Assembly: GCA_003511885.1 (NCBI GenBank)
Contig: DOIX01000279.1
Coordinates: forward strand, 1-19,143
Source: Cyanobacteria bacterium UBA11153
Lineage (GTDB): Bacteria > Cyanobacteriota > Cyanobacteriia > Cyanobacteriales > Coleofasciculaceae
Length of the DNA stretch: 19,143 nucleotides
Direction: 5' to 3'
The translations under genes were made by a program, and so were the position numbers. The notes under the pieces were generated by a model. That model searched no databases, had not been told where the DNA came from, and saw only the letters and a list, made by a program, of their open reading frames with translations. This document shows positions 1 to 7,410 of this stretch, one piece after another (positions within the stretch are counted from its first letter, which is position 1; the number at the start of each line of letters is the position of its first letter).

Positions 1-639
1 GACAATACAGCCCTCAATCGCGCTGCTAGAAATTTAGGAATTGGTGAAAATGCCGCAGTATTTAGCCAGCTACCATTCACTCGTGCTGAAGCTGAGAAAA
101 TTATCGCTTTAGTACCAGAAAATCAAAGTTTAGAAGCTTTAGATTTTAAGGCTTCTCGTACTAATGCTACTAATCCAGATTTATCTCAATATCAGATAGT
201 CCATTTTGCTACTCACGGCTTACTTGATTCCGTTAATCCGGAATTATCTGGGATAGTTTTATCCCTATTTAATGAAAAAGGAGAAGCCCAAGATGGCTTT
301 TTGCGCCTCCACGATATTTTCAACTTGAATTTACCTGCGGAATTAGTAGTATTAAGTGCCTGTCAAACGGGATTAGGTGAAAATGTGAAAGGGGAAGGAA
401 TTGTGGGCTTGACAAGAGGCTTCATGTATGCTGGGGCGAAGCGAGTTGTAGTTAGTTTGTGGAGTGTGAATGATGTGGCGACTTCGGAATTGATGGCTAA
501 GTTTTATCAGAAAATGCTGCAAGGGGGGCAAAATCCGGTTAATGCTTTGAGAGAGGCACAGTTGGAGATGTGGAATTCTGGAGAATGGAAATCTCCTTAT
601 TATTGGGCTGCCTTTACGGTGCAGGGGGATTGGCGGTAG
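1..639 (+). CDS. CHAT-domain protease, C-terminal part (5' end outside window)
   Basis: The frame is open from base 1 to a TAG at 637-639, giving 212 residues of the C-terminal end of a larger protein. CHAT domains are caspase-like cysteine peptidase folds, often fused behind TPR repeats in filamentous cyanobacteria. Both catalytic signatures are visible: His in HFATHG (codon 72 of the window, 214-216) and Cys in VLSACQTGLG (codon 121, 361-363). The following GEGIVGLTRGFMYAGAKRV and SLWSVND blocks, and the terminal PYYWAAFTVQGDWR, are typical of the family. The catalytic dyad is intact, so the domain could be active. The substrate is unknown, and any N-terminal TPR region lies upstream of the window. 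A TTG at 301 is an internal codon, not the start. Confidence 0.9.
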   Translation, partial: DNTALNRAARNLGIGENAAVFSQLPFTRAEAEKIIALVPENQSLEALDFKASRTNATNPDLSQYQIVHFATHGLLDSVNPELSGIVLSLFNEKGEAQDGFLRLHDIFNLNLPAELVVLSACQTGLGENVKGEGIVGLTRGFMYAGAKRVVVSLWSVNDVATSELMAKFYQKMLQGGQNPVNALREAQLEMWNSGEWKSPYYWAAFTVQGDWR

Positions 640-683
640 AGGGGTTTTTAACTGAAAACTTAGATTTTGCACCAGTTTCAATA

Positions 684-752
684 AGAGGCAGAGCCTCTAG
701 ATTCTCGTTCCCAGGTTGAACCTGGGAACTAGGGTTGGGAGGCTCTGCCTCC
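684..752. repeat. Nested inverted repeat between convergent genes
   Basis: Outer arms AGAGGCAGAGCCTCT (684-698) and GGAGGCTCTGCCTCC (738-752) are near-perfect complements. Inside them lies a 23-base palindrome (707-729: GTTCCCAGGTT, G, AACCTGGGAAC). Folded, it gives a long stem capped by a second strong hairpin. It sits between the CHAT gene and the end of gmk, which converge here, so it could end transcription from both sides, although it lacks a clear T-run. This type of element is common and dispersed in filamentous cyanobacteria. Confidence 0.75.
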
Positions 753-755
753 ATG

Positions 756-1310
756 CTATTTCCCAAAAATCGCGGCTTCAAGACTCAAAACAGCAGCATC
801 AAAATCATCATTAATAATTTGGACATCAAACTCATGAGCGGCCTCAATTTCAATCTTAGCACGCTCCAGACGACGGGCGATCGCAATTTCACTATCTTGC
901 CCTCTCCCTCTAATCCTGGTCTCCAATTCCGCTAAACTGGGAGGAAGAACGAAAATCCGCCAAGCATTGGGAAAATTTTTGTTAACTTCCCTAGCTCCAA
1001 CTAACTCAATCTCTAAAATAACAGACTTACCCAATTGAATTTTTGACTCAACGGGAAGGCGAGGAGTACCATAATAATTACCCGCATACTCAGCCCATTC
1101 CAATAACTCACCTGCGGCTATCATTGCCTCAAACTTGTCGCGACTGACAAAATAATAATCTTTGCCATCAACTTCGCCATCGCGAGGTTGGCGAGTGGTT
1201 GCCGAGATAGAAAGCTCTAATTCTGGATATTTTCCCATGATGGCACGGAGTAAAGTTCCTTTCCCGACACCACTAGGACCAGTCAATACGATTAGTTTCC
1301 CTAATTCCAT
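756..1310 (-). CDS. gmk: Guanylate kinase
   Basis: This 184-residue protein has the usual length of guanylate kinase, which phosphorylates GMP to GDP with ATP in the cytoplasm (purine nucleotide and GTP supply). The Walker A loop GPSGVGKGT is at residues 11-19. The GMP-binding region follows (SISATTRQPRDGEVDGKDYYFVS), then EWAEYAGNYYGTP, and the arginine-rich lid (RIRGRGQDS...RRLERA). The start ATG at 1310 has no Shine-Dalgarno sequence. It is preceded by a repeat carrying three AGTTGAC heptamers (1325-1345 on the plus strand). The RemA-family gene lies upstream in the same direction, an arrangement widely conserved in bacteria. Confidence 0.95.
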   Translation of the reverse strand: MELGKLIVLTGPSGVGKGTLLRAIMGKYPELELSISATTRQPRDGEVDGKDYYFVSRDKFEAMIAAGELLEWAEYAGNYYGTPRLPVESKIQLGKSVILEIELVGAREVNKNFPNAWRIFVLPPSLAELETRIRGRGQDSEIAIARRLERAKIEIEAAHEFDVQIINDDFDAAVLSLEAAIFGK

Positions 1311-1318
1311 GAGGTTTG

Positions 1319-1394
1319 TGTAGCAGTTGACAGTTGACAGTTGACAATTGCAGTCATGACGTTATTTCACCTCTAACCGATGTGGTGGTTATAA
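1319..1394. repeat. Heptamer array and degenerate MITE-like end upstream of gmk
   Basis: TAGCAG (1321-1326) is followed by three AGTTGAC units (1325-1345), then ATGACGTTATTTC and a GGTTATAA end at 1387-1394. The same order of parts (TATAGCAG, heptamers, ATGACGTTATTTC, GGTTGCTATAA) is found before the neighbouring remA gene, so the two leaders carry related elements. It occupies most of the 120-base gap between remA and gmk. Confidence 0.65.
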
Positions 1395-1430
1395 ACAAAA
1401 TAAAACAAGTTAGAGTAGTTACAACTTAAA

Positions 1431-1697
1431 TTAATTATGGCTGTTATTGTCATCTTTGCTAAAAACAAAGCGATGGGCAACGGTTTCCGGCTGAATCGCC
1501 GAAAGGATGACATGGCTAGAATCCATCACAATCACAGCCCTCGTGCGTCGCCCGTAGGTAGCATCGATGAGCTGTCCGCGATCGCGCGCATCTGCAATAA
1601 TACGCTTAATCGGCGCAGACTCTGGCGAAACAATCGCAATTACCCTGTTTGCCGAGACAATGTTGCCAAAACCAATATTGATTAATTGAATGTCCAT
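1431..1697 (-). CDS. remA: RemA/DUF370 family regulator
   Basis: The 88-residue protein begins [20 protein letters not shown] and continues with the conserved [44 protein letters not shown]. This is the DUF370/RemA family. In Bacillus, RemA is a DNA-binding activator of biofilm matrix genes; in cyanobacteria the role is not established. I place the start at the ATG ending at 1697, because the longer open frame to 1766 reads through heptamer repeats (QLSTVN) rather than conserved sequence. It lies just upstream of gmk, the classic context of the family. The start codon overlaps the TATAGCAG end of the upstream repeat, and no Shine-Dalgarno sequence is visible. Confidence 0.9.
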   Translation of the reverse strand: MDIQLINIGFGNIVSANRVIAIVSPESAPIKRIIADARDRGQLIDATYGRRTRAVIVMDSSHVILSAIQPETVAHRFVFSKDDNNSHN

Positions 1698-1825
1698 ATA
1701 GCAGTTGACAGTTGATAGTTGATAGTTGATAGTTATTTGATGAACATCAAACCCCATATCAAGCAAGGCTTCAAGCCTCTCTTTATGACGTTATTTCTGT
1801 CTTAACTGATATGGCGGTTGCTATA
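1697..1825. mobile_element. MITE-like element with heptamer array, abutting the remA start
   Basis: The ends TATAGCAG (1697-1704) and TTGCTATA (1818-1825) are complementary over most of their length. Inside are four AGTTGAY heptamers (1703-1730), the palindrome AGGCTTCAAGCCT (near 1767-1779), ATGACGTTATTTC and GGCGGTTGC. The right end resembles that of the MITEs at 1924, 9081 and 11379. Its left edge overlaps the remA start codon, so it supplies the whole remA leader. Confidence 0.55.
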
Positions 1826-2078
1826 ATTAAAAGTCAAAAGTTAAAAGTCAAAAAGGGGAGTGGGGGAATGGAGGAGTAGAATCGAAAATAGACTCAGTTA
1901 TCTGGAAACCTCTGCACCTCAGCCATAGCAACCGCCAGGGCGGTTAAGACATTATCAATTACTCAAACCGTTGATTTTACAGCTTTCTTCCCTAGCCTCT
2001 AGTACCGAGCCAATAGTCCCTTGCTATAAAACTGGCAACTTAAAACTGATTCCTTAAAACTCAAAACTCCCTATTAAT
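1698..2078. other. Repeat-filled divergent intergenic region between remA and the NFACT gene
   Basis: This 381-base gap holds the repeat element ending at 1825, an AAAAGTC/AAAAGTT heptamer stretch (about 1829-1852), the full MITE copy at 1924-2028, and A/T-rich sequence before the NFACT start. I see no coding sequence and no convincing sigma70 promoter for either gene, so the native promoters may be displaced or masked by the repeats. Confidence 0.6.
1924..2028 (-). mobile_element. MITE-like element, copy A
   Basis: This 105-base element has terminal inverted repeats CATAGCAA (1924-1931) and TTGCTATA (2021-2028). Read on the minus strand it matches copies B (9081-9178) and C (11379-11484) over its whole length: the AAGGGACTA start, GGGAAGAAAG, AAATCAA.GGTTTG, AATTGA.AA.GTCTTAAC, then the palindrome CCGCCCTGGCGG (1932-1943 on plus). 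It has no coding capacity. It lies about 50 bases before the NFACT start codon. Confidence 0.8.
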
Positions 2079-3995
2079 ATGCAACTTGTTGACTTTACCA
2101 CTCTCATCGCTGCTTGTGCCGAATTACGGAATGACTGGATACCTGGAAGGATTGAACAAGTATATCAGCGCGATCGCTATACTATAGCTCTTTGCTTGCG
2201 TACCCTGAAAGGCAAAGGCTGGCTTACCCTATCTTGGCATCCGCAAGCGGCACGGATTTGCCTTGGCGATGCACCTCCCCGGATTCCTGATACATTTACT
2301 TTTAGCGATCAATTGCGACATCAATTAAATGGTTTAGCTTTAATCGCCATTGAAACTGTTTCACCTTGGGAGCGCGTATTAGATCTACAATTTTCTAAAC
2401 GACCAAATGAGCCAGCTATTTGGCATCTCTATGTGGAAATTATGGGAAAATACAGTAATGTAATTCTCGCTGATGCCAATAATTTAATTGTGACTGCTGC
2501 TCATCAAGTCAGCAACCAGCAATCCAGTGTACGCCCCATCCAAACGGGACAACCTTACGAATTACCTCCAGCTTTAACAGCTACTCCTCCCAGTTTGACA
2601 GAATCTCAAGCACGCTGGCAAGAAAGAGTTAGTTTAATCCCTGGCAAGCTATCCCGTCAACTACTCCAAAGTTACCGAGGTTTAAGTCCAGCCCTAGTCC
2701 ATTCTATGATCGAAGTCGCAGGCTTAGATCGCGATAGCGAAGCGCTGCTGCAAAGCGCAGATCGCACTACGGAAAGTTTAACATTATCTGAATGGCAACA
2801 GCTCTTTCATTACTGGCAACAATGGTTGGCGGTATTGGGGAATATGGAGCGGGGAGCTACTGAGCAGGGAGCTATCGAGGAGGAGAAGAAAAAAATTTCT
2901 CCCTTGTCTTCCCCTTCTCCCTTGTCTTCCCCCTCTCCCCCTTCCCTAAAATTTCAACCGGGTTGGACAGAAGACGGATACAATATCCTGGGTTGGGGTA
3001 TTATCAAACCTGCGGAAAATATTCAAAGTTTACTTAATTCTTACTATACTACTGAAAGTGAAAGAGTCGAATTCGATCGCTTGCACAACCAATTAAGTCA
3101 AAAACTGAGTAATATCTTGGTGAAATTACGTCAAAAAGCATCGGGTTTTGTAACGCGATTACAGGAATCTGCTGAAGCAGATAAGTATCGACAAAATGCG
3201 GACTTATTGATGACTTATCTCCAGGAATGGCAACCGGGAATGAATAGGATTACTTTATTAGATTTTGTCACTAATGAACCGATAAATATTCCCTTAAATC
3301 CAGAACAAAATGCGATTCAAAATGCCCAAGCATTGTATAAACGCCATCAAAAACTCAAACGGGCACGCCTTGCAGTTGAACCTTTACTAGATGAGGTACA
3401 AGAAGAAATTCGCTATTTAGAACAAGTGGAAGCTGCTTTAAAGATACTGGAAATTTATCATAATCCAGAAGATTTACAGACACTAGGAGAAATCCGCGAT
3501 GAAATGGTGCAACAAGGATATTTAGAAGGTTCCCTCCCCAGAGATTCCGGCAGACGTAGTGGAAAAAGCGATCGCGCAGCGGGCACTTCTTGCCATCGCA
3601 AAATTCCCGATGTTTCCCAACCCTATCGCTATCAAACGCCCAGTGGCTTTGAATTATTGATTGGCCGAAATAATCGCCAAAACGATATACTTACCTTTCG
3701 CACTGCAGGAGATTACGATATTTGGTTTCATACCCAAGAAATTGCCGGGAGTCATGTCCTGCTTCGTCTCCAACCGGGAACCGTGCCCGAAGAAAAAGAC
3801 TTACAATTTGCTGCTAATTTAGCCGCTCATTACAGTCAGGCCAGACAAAGCGAACAGGTTCCCGTAGTTTACACCAAACCCAAATACGTTTACAAACCCA
3901 AGGGCGCTAAACCTGGAATGGCGATTTACAAGCAAGAAACCATCCTGTGGGGACATCCTCAAGAGGCCAAAGCCTCTATGACAGAGGCACTCTAG
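2079..3995 (+). CDS. NFACT family protein (RqcH/Rqc2/FbpA-like)
   Basis: This 638-residue protein belongs to the NFACT family, whose bacterial member RqcH binds stalled 50S subunits with peptidyl-tRNA and directs alanine tailing of the nascent chain. The NFACT-N domain covers about residues 1-150 (EIMGKYSNVIL). The central helical and coiled-coil part spans about 190-480. The C-terminal NFACT-R domain shows LIGRNNRQNDILTF and DIWFHTQEIAGSHV. Usual length is about 560-580. The excess comes from a Ser/Pro insert near residues 275-290, encoded by CTTGTCTTCCCC repeats, and an Arg/Ser-rich insert near 490-510. The conserved Asp-Arg pair of RqcH aligns with Glu98-Arg99, a conservative change. The stop codon is the first unit of a TAGCCCC array. 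Confidence 0.88.
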   Translation: MQLVDFTTLIAACAELRNDWIPGRIEQVYQRDRYTIALCLRTLKGKGWLTLSWHPQAARICLGDAPPRIPDTFTFSDQLRHQLNGLALIAIETVSPWERVLDLQFSKRPNEPAIWHLYVEIMGKYSNVILADANNLIVTAAHQVSNQQSSVRPIQTGQPYELPPALTATPPSLTESQARWQERVSLIPGKLSRQLLQSYRGLSPALVHSMIEVAGLDRDSEALLQSADRTTESLTLSEWQQLFHYWQQWLAVLGNMERGATEQGAIEEEKKKISPLSSPSPLSSPSPPSLKFQPGWTEDGYNILGWGIIKPAENIQSLLNSYYTTESERVEFDRLHNQLSQKLSNILVKLRQKASGFVTRLQESAEADKYRQNADLLMTYLQEWQPGMNRITLLDFVTNEPINIPLNPEQNAIQNAQALYKRHQKLKRARLAVEPLLDEVQEEIRYLEQVEAALKILEIYHNPEDLQTLGEIRDEMVQQGYLEGSLPRDSGRRSGKSDRAAGTSCHRKIPDVSQPYRYQTPSGFELLIGRNNRQNDILTFRTAGDYDIWFHTQEIAGSHVLLRLQPGTVPEEKDLQFAANLAAHYSQARQSEQVPVVYTKPKYVYKPKGAKPGMAIYKQETILWGHPQEAKASMTEAL

Positions 3996-4034
3996 CCCCT
4001 AGCCCCTAGCCCCTAGCCCCTAACCCCTAACCCC
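3993..4034. repeat. TAGCCCC/TAACCCC heptamer array
   Basis: Six perfect 7-base units run head to tail: four TAGCCCC (3993-4020), then two TAACCCC (4021-4034). The first three bases are the stop codon of the NFACT gene, so the array begins inside the coding sequence. Similar CTAGGGG units occur inside MITE copy B (about 9091-9110). Short tandemly repeated heptamers are characteristic of filamentous cyanobacteria. Confidence 0.85.
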
Positions 4035-4083
4035 TCCCCAAAGAAAATGTAAATTTACATTACGAAAAGATCCCATTGTTTGT

Positions 4084-4211
4084 TACGATAAGTACACGAA
4101 AAATCTTAACGCTGCTCGCTTGGGAACGCGCAGACAAGATTTCCTCGATTGAGAAAGACGACAAAACTTAGATGGCGAGACCAGCTAGAAGCAAAGCTGG
4201 TCTTTTGTTTT
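4084..4211 (+). ncRNA. Candidate small RNA (unassigned family)
   Basis: An extended -10 box (TGTTACGAT, -10 TACGAT at 4084-4089) precedes a region with three consecutive stems. The first pairs AAATCTT (4101-4107) with AAGATTT (4136-4142) and encloses CTGC/GCAG (4112-4115, 4130-4133). The second is a small CTC-GATT-GAG hairpin (4144-4153). The third is a terminator. The predicted transcript would start near 4096 and be about 115 bases long. There is no open frame. I do not recognise the family. It could instead be part of the NFACT 3' untranslated region. Confidence 0.5.
4178..4211 (+). terminator. Rho-independent terminator
   Basis: AGACCAGC (4178-4185) pairs perfectly with GCTGGTCT (4196-4203) around a 10-base loop, followed by TTTTGTTTT. 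It would end the candidate small RNA and any read-through from the NFACT gene. Confidence 0.85.
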
Positions 4212-4335
4212 CGGGTGCGATTGCGATTGGCTGGCTTTTGGGCTGAAAGGGATGGCCTTGAAGGAGGCAACTTTTCTTGACACCTAAACCAATCATTATA
4301 CCATCTAATCCGAAAATATCGAAATTAAACCTAAG

Positions 4336-5844
4336 TTACAGGCATTGGATTAAATGTTCTCCAACCCGTAGAGCATTAGCAATAATTGTCAGGGCGGGAC
4401 TAATTCCGGCATTGGAGGGGAAGAAACTGCCATCCACTACATAAAGATTATCTACATCATGGGTGCGACAATTGAGATCTAATACTGATGTAGCCGGATT
4501 ATCGCCAAAGCGACAAGTGCCGCACTGATTTGCCATAACTTGTAGAGGTACTTCGCCACGAGGATGAATGACACCACGTTGGAAACCATCGAGGTTTTTT
4601 TCCACGGTTTTCAATACATCTGTCCAGCGATAAATTAAGCGATCGTGTGCTTCTGTATTATTAGGAGTGTAGTCAATATAAAGTTTATTACCATCGACGC
4701 GGACGAGATTATTTGGATTGGGTAAATCTTCTGTCTGTACCCACCAACCAATAGAATGGGTTGCTAACTGTTTGAGTCCAAATCCCGGCATAAATTTGGC
4801 TAAGATTGATAGCATGGGTGGGGCTTCAGCAAAGATAATATCAGTCAGGAGTCCACCTGTATTCTGAATATGTCCCATAGGATAGGGAAAATCGGTATCG
4901 CCCCAGTAAAAATCATTGACATGGATGCTTCTTTGAAAGCTGCCTGAATTGGGTTTATTACTCAGTTGGACTACTGCTGTCATCAGGCTTTTCATTAAAT
5001 TTCGTCCCACTAAATCGGAACTATTGGCAAGCCCTTTAGGGTGGGAATCATTGGCGGAGCGTAATAGTAATGCGGCTGAGTTGACTGCACCACAAGCGAG
5101 GACGATAATATCGGCTAAAAATAGATAAGATTGTCCGTCGATTTCGGCTTGGACGGCTTTAACAATTTTACCGGAAGGGTTGGTATGTAAACAAATGACT
5201 TTTGCCTGAGTTTTTAAGGTGACATTCGGATATTTTAAGGCGGGAATAATGCCGCTAACTTCAGCATCGTTAGTGGGATCTTCTTCTTGACGGGTTAAGC
5301 CGAGAGGTATGGGGGCAGGATGACAACCTTGTTGGGCAATGGCATCAGCAATTGCTTGTATTTGGGGTTCGTTACTGATGGCTGGATAGGGGTATTCTGC
5401 ACTGCGATATGGTTCAGTTGGATCGAGATTTCCTGCACCATGAACTTTGTAAAGTTGTTCTGCTTCTGTATAGTAAGGTTCAAAGTCTTGGTATTTGAGA
5501 CACCATTCTGGGGAAATTCCGCCTTGATGTTGGACTGTCTCAAAATCTCGTTCTCGCATTCGCAATAATGCCGCACCATAAATTTTGGTATTACCGCCAA
5601 CGGAGTAATTCATTTGGGGATAAAATGGTTCTCCTGCACTGTCATACCATTGTTCGGGTGCGTGATATCGTTCTCGTTTAAATAGATCGACATTACTGCG
5701 ATTTTGCTCCTCTAATGGCATAAAATTACCACGTTCAAGGATCAGAATTTTTTTGCCCGTTGGAGCAAGTTTATAGGCTAATGTTCCGCCACCTGCACCT
5801 GTCCCAATAATGATGATATCGTAGCGATCGTCGTCAACGATCAT
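4336..5844 (-). CDS. GMC family FAD-dependent oxidoreductase
   Basis: This 501-residue protein is a glucose-methanol-choline type flavoenzyme, which oxidises an alcohol-type substrate using FAD. The N-terminal nucleotide-binding fold is YDIIIIGTGAGGGTLAYKLA, with Gly14-Gly20 as the dinucleotide loop and ILERG as the acidic strand end. The substrate-binding part contains YSVGGNTKIYGAALLRMRERDF. The C-terminal GMC_oxred_C domain has CGTCRFG, then NLYVVDGSFFPSNAGISPALTIIANALRVGEHL. The substrate is unknown. I chose the ATG at 5844 over one eight codons upstream (5868) because a GGAG lies seven bases before it. It is the last gene of the oxidase operon, 59 bases after the TauE gene. A link to the oxidase, such as feeding electrons, is unproven. 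Confidence 0.85.
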   Translation of the reverse strand: MIVDDDRYDIIIIGTGAGGGTLAYKLAPTGKKILILERGNFMPLEEQNRSNVDLFKRERYHAPEQWYDSAGEPFYPQMNYSVGGNTKIYGAALLRMRERDFETVQHQGGISPEWCLKYQDFEPYYTEAEQLYKVHGAGNLDPTEPYRSAEYPYPAISNEPQIQAIADAIAQQGCHPAPIPLGLTRQEEDPTNDAEVSGIIPALKYPNVTLKTQAKVICLHTNPSGKIVKAVQAEIDGQSYLFLADIIVLACGAVNSAALLLRSANDSHPKGLANSSDLVGRNLMKSLMTAVVQLSNKPNSGSFQRSIHVNDFYWGDTDFPYPMGHIQNTGGLLTDIIFAEAPPMLSILAKFMPGFGLKQLATHSIGWWVQTEDLPNPNNLVRVDGNKLYIDYTPNNTEAHDRLIYRWTDVLKTVEKNLDGFQRGVIHPRGEVPLQVMANQCGTCRFGDNPATSVLDLNCRTHDVDNLYVVDGSFFPSNAGISPALTIIANALRVGEHLIQCL

Positions 5845-5903
5845 GGTAGTCTCCTTATTTTTAATCAACAGAAAGTAACTGACATTTTGATGATTTTGCT
5901 AGT

Positions 5904-6749
5904 TTAAGTTTTCTGGTGATGGAAAACACGAAAGGCAGAGATATTGAGGATAATTCCGAGGAATAGTTTGAGGACATAACTAGGTACTATTCCGACTAGA
6001 CATCCCCCCATAAATGCACCAATTACTGACCCAAAACCCATAGGAGCGACTGTATTTCGTAATGGTTTGCGATCGCAAAATGCTCCCCTACTTGCATACT
6101 TAATCAAGCCCACTGTTACGGTTGGCAAACTAATTAATAAGCTGGCAGTCCCCGCTGTCTTGATATCTGCACCGAAGGCAAAAACTAGGGTGGGAATAAT
6201 TATTTCTCCTCCGGCTACACCCAGGAGACTGCTTACCATCCCAATGGCTAAACCAAAGCCAATTCCGGCTGGAATTCGCCAGAAAAAACTGGGTGGAATT
6301 AGTGCTGGAATTGTTTGAGGAAGAAAGCTTTCAACAATTAAGGCGACACCTACTAAAACTAGCAATACTAGAATGGCTTTTTCCAACTGTTCGTTAGAAA
6401 GTCTACTGGCGAGTACTGCTCCCCAAAAAGCAGTGAAAATGGCTCCCAAAATTAATGACAGGATGACAGGTAAAAGGGGCAGTAGGGAATCAAGAGAAAG
6501 AGTAGTGCTACGAATTAGTAATGATGCCAGGATTGTAATTAAGCTAACTGCCAGATTGAGGGGTACAGCTTGACGTACCGGATAACCTAAAATTCCGGCA
6601 ATTACTGGCAGGCGAAATTCTGCACCTCCTAACCCAATTAACCCTCCTAGCATTCCAATAGGTACGGCATAAAGAAAGGAGAGTCGCAAACGTCTTTGAG
6701 ATTGAGCTAGATTCCTGTCATCTGCTGTCGATAAATTTCTTTTCGCCAT
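5904..6749 (-). CDS. TauE/SafE family membrane transporter (sulfite exporter-like)
   Basis: This 281-residue protein has about eight hydrophobic segments and two repeated family motifs: GMLGGLIGLGGAEFRLP near the N-terminus and GMVSSLLGVAGGEIIIP in the second half. TauE/SafE proteins are predicted to export sulfite, sulfoacetate or other small organic anions; the substrate here is unknown. The N-terminus is positively charged (RNLSTADDRNLAQSQRRLR), so it probably faces the cytoplasm. It lies 25 bases after subunit III and 59 bases before the GMC gene, on the same strand, and appears to be part of the oxidase transcription unit. Confidence 0.87.
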   Translation of the reverse strand: MAKRNLSTADDRNLAQSQRRLRLSFLYAVPIGMLGGLIGLGGAEFRLPVIAGILGYPVRQAVPLNLAVSLITILASLLIRSTTLSLDSLLPLLPVILSLILGAIFTAFWGAVLASRLSNEQLEKAILVLLVLVGVALIVESFLPQTIPALIPPSFFWRIPAGIGFGLAIGMVSSLLGVAGGEIIIPTLVFAFGADIKTAGTASLLISLPTVTVGLIKYASRGAFCDRKPLRNTVAPMGFGSVIGAFMGGCLVGIVPSYVLKLFLGIILNISAFRVFHHQKT

Positions 6750-6774
6750 GGAATTTCATCCCAAATAGATTGAC

Positions 6775-7410
6775 TCACTGCCAGATGTAAATCAAAATAA
6801 ACAAAATAATCCAAATAACATCGACAAAGTGCCAAAATAGGGATGTAGCGGCAACGCCAAACTCTCCTTTATCATAGTTACCGGGAATAAAGGATCTTCC
6901 TAACATAATGGACTGGAGTAAAACTCCTGTCATGACGTGCAAACCGTGAAACCCAGTGAGTAAATAAAAACTTCCGCCAAATACGCCATCGGTAAAGCCA
7001 AAAGGTAAACTCCTCCATTCCACTGCCTGTCCATACAAAAAGTAACTGCCCATTGCCATTGTCAGTAACCAAAAAGCCCGAAAGCCCCAGAGATTATTGC
7101 GGTGGATAAATTTTTCGGCAATATAAATTACGAAACTACTGGAAACTAAGACTACTGTATTAATGGCTGGCTCTTTAATTTCCAATTCGGTTACGCCAGG
7201 GGGAAACCAATCCAAGGCAGTAGTTTTGTAAACGATATATCCGGCAAAAAAGCTGAGGAAGATGACACTTTCGGAAAGTAAGAAGACGATGAAACCAAAC
7301 ATGCTATTGCCAGCTTCATCATGGCTATCTGTTGCTATTTCCTGTCCGGAATGGACAGTATTGGGCAAGTTTGGGGATTCAAGATTAGCGTCTATTTTAG
7401 TGAGGTTCAT
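6775..7410 (-). CDS. ctaE: Heme-copper oxidase subunit III, ARTO type
   Basis: This 211-residue subunit III has five predicted membrane helices, the short form usual in cyanobacteria. Typical sequence includes FLLSESVIFLSFFAGYIVYK, GVFGGSFYLLTGFHGLHVMTGV and SLFWHFVDVIWIILF. Subunit III stabilises the oxidase and its proton uptake path. I place the start at the ATG ending at 7410, seven bases after a GGAG, rather than at the upstream candidate ending at 7428. This start lies inside the end of subunit I (14-base overlap), so the two are probably translationally coupled. Confidence 0.9.
   Translation of the reverse strand: MNLTKIDANLESPNLPNTVHSGQEIATDSHDEAGNSMFGFIVFLLSESVIFLSFFAGYIVYKTTALDWFPPGVTELEIKEPAINTVVLVSSSFVIYIAEKFIHRNNLWGFRAFWLLTMAMGSYFLYGQAVEWRSLPFGFTDGVFGGSFYLLTGFHGLHVMTGVLLQSIMLGRSFIPGNYDKGEFGVAATSLFWHFVDVIWIILFILIYIWQ

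Larger units (their letters stand above)
3996..4335. other. Intergenic region with heptamer array and candidate small RNA
   Basis: This 340-base gap separates convergent genes. It holds the heptamer array to 4034, the candidate small RNA at about 4096-4211 with its terminator, and about 120 bases of A/T-rich sequence (4212-4335) with no recognisable gene. No terminator for the leftward GMC gene is obvious apart from the palindrome of the small RNA terminator. Confidence 0.6.

Noticed and set aside
373..681. Open frame on the minus strand across the CHAT gene
   Set aside because: It is antisense to the intact CHAT domain with both catalytic motifs and shows no motif of its own.
3993..4034. 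Telomere-like repeat marking a replicon end
   Set aside because: The units are short, interstitial and flanked by ordinary genes on both sides; cyanobacterial heptamer repeats explain it.
4260..4310. Promoter TTGACA ... TACCAT on the plus strand
   Set aside because: It would fire into the antisense side of the GMC gene, and the -10 match and 16-base spacing are only fair.
5295..5600. Open frames on both strands within the GMC gene
   Set aside because: They are shadows of a continuous 501-residue flavoenzyme frame with all family motifs.
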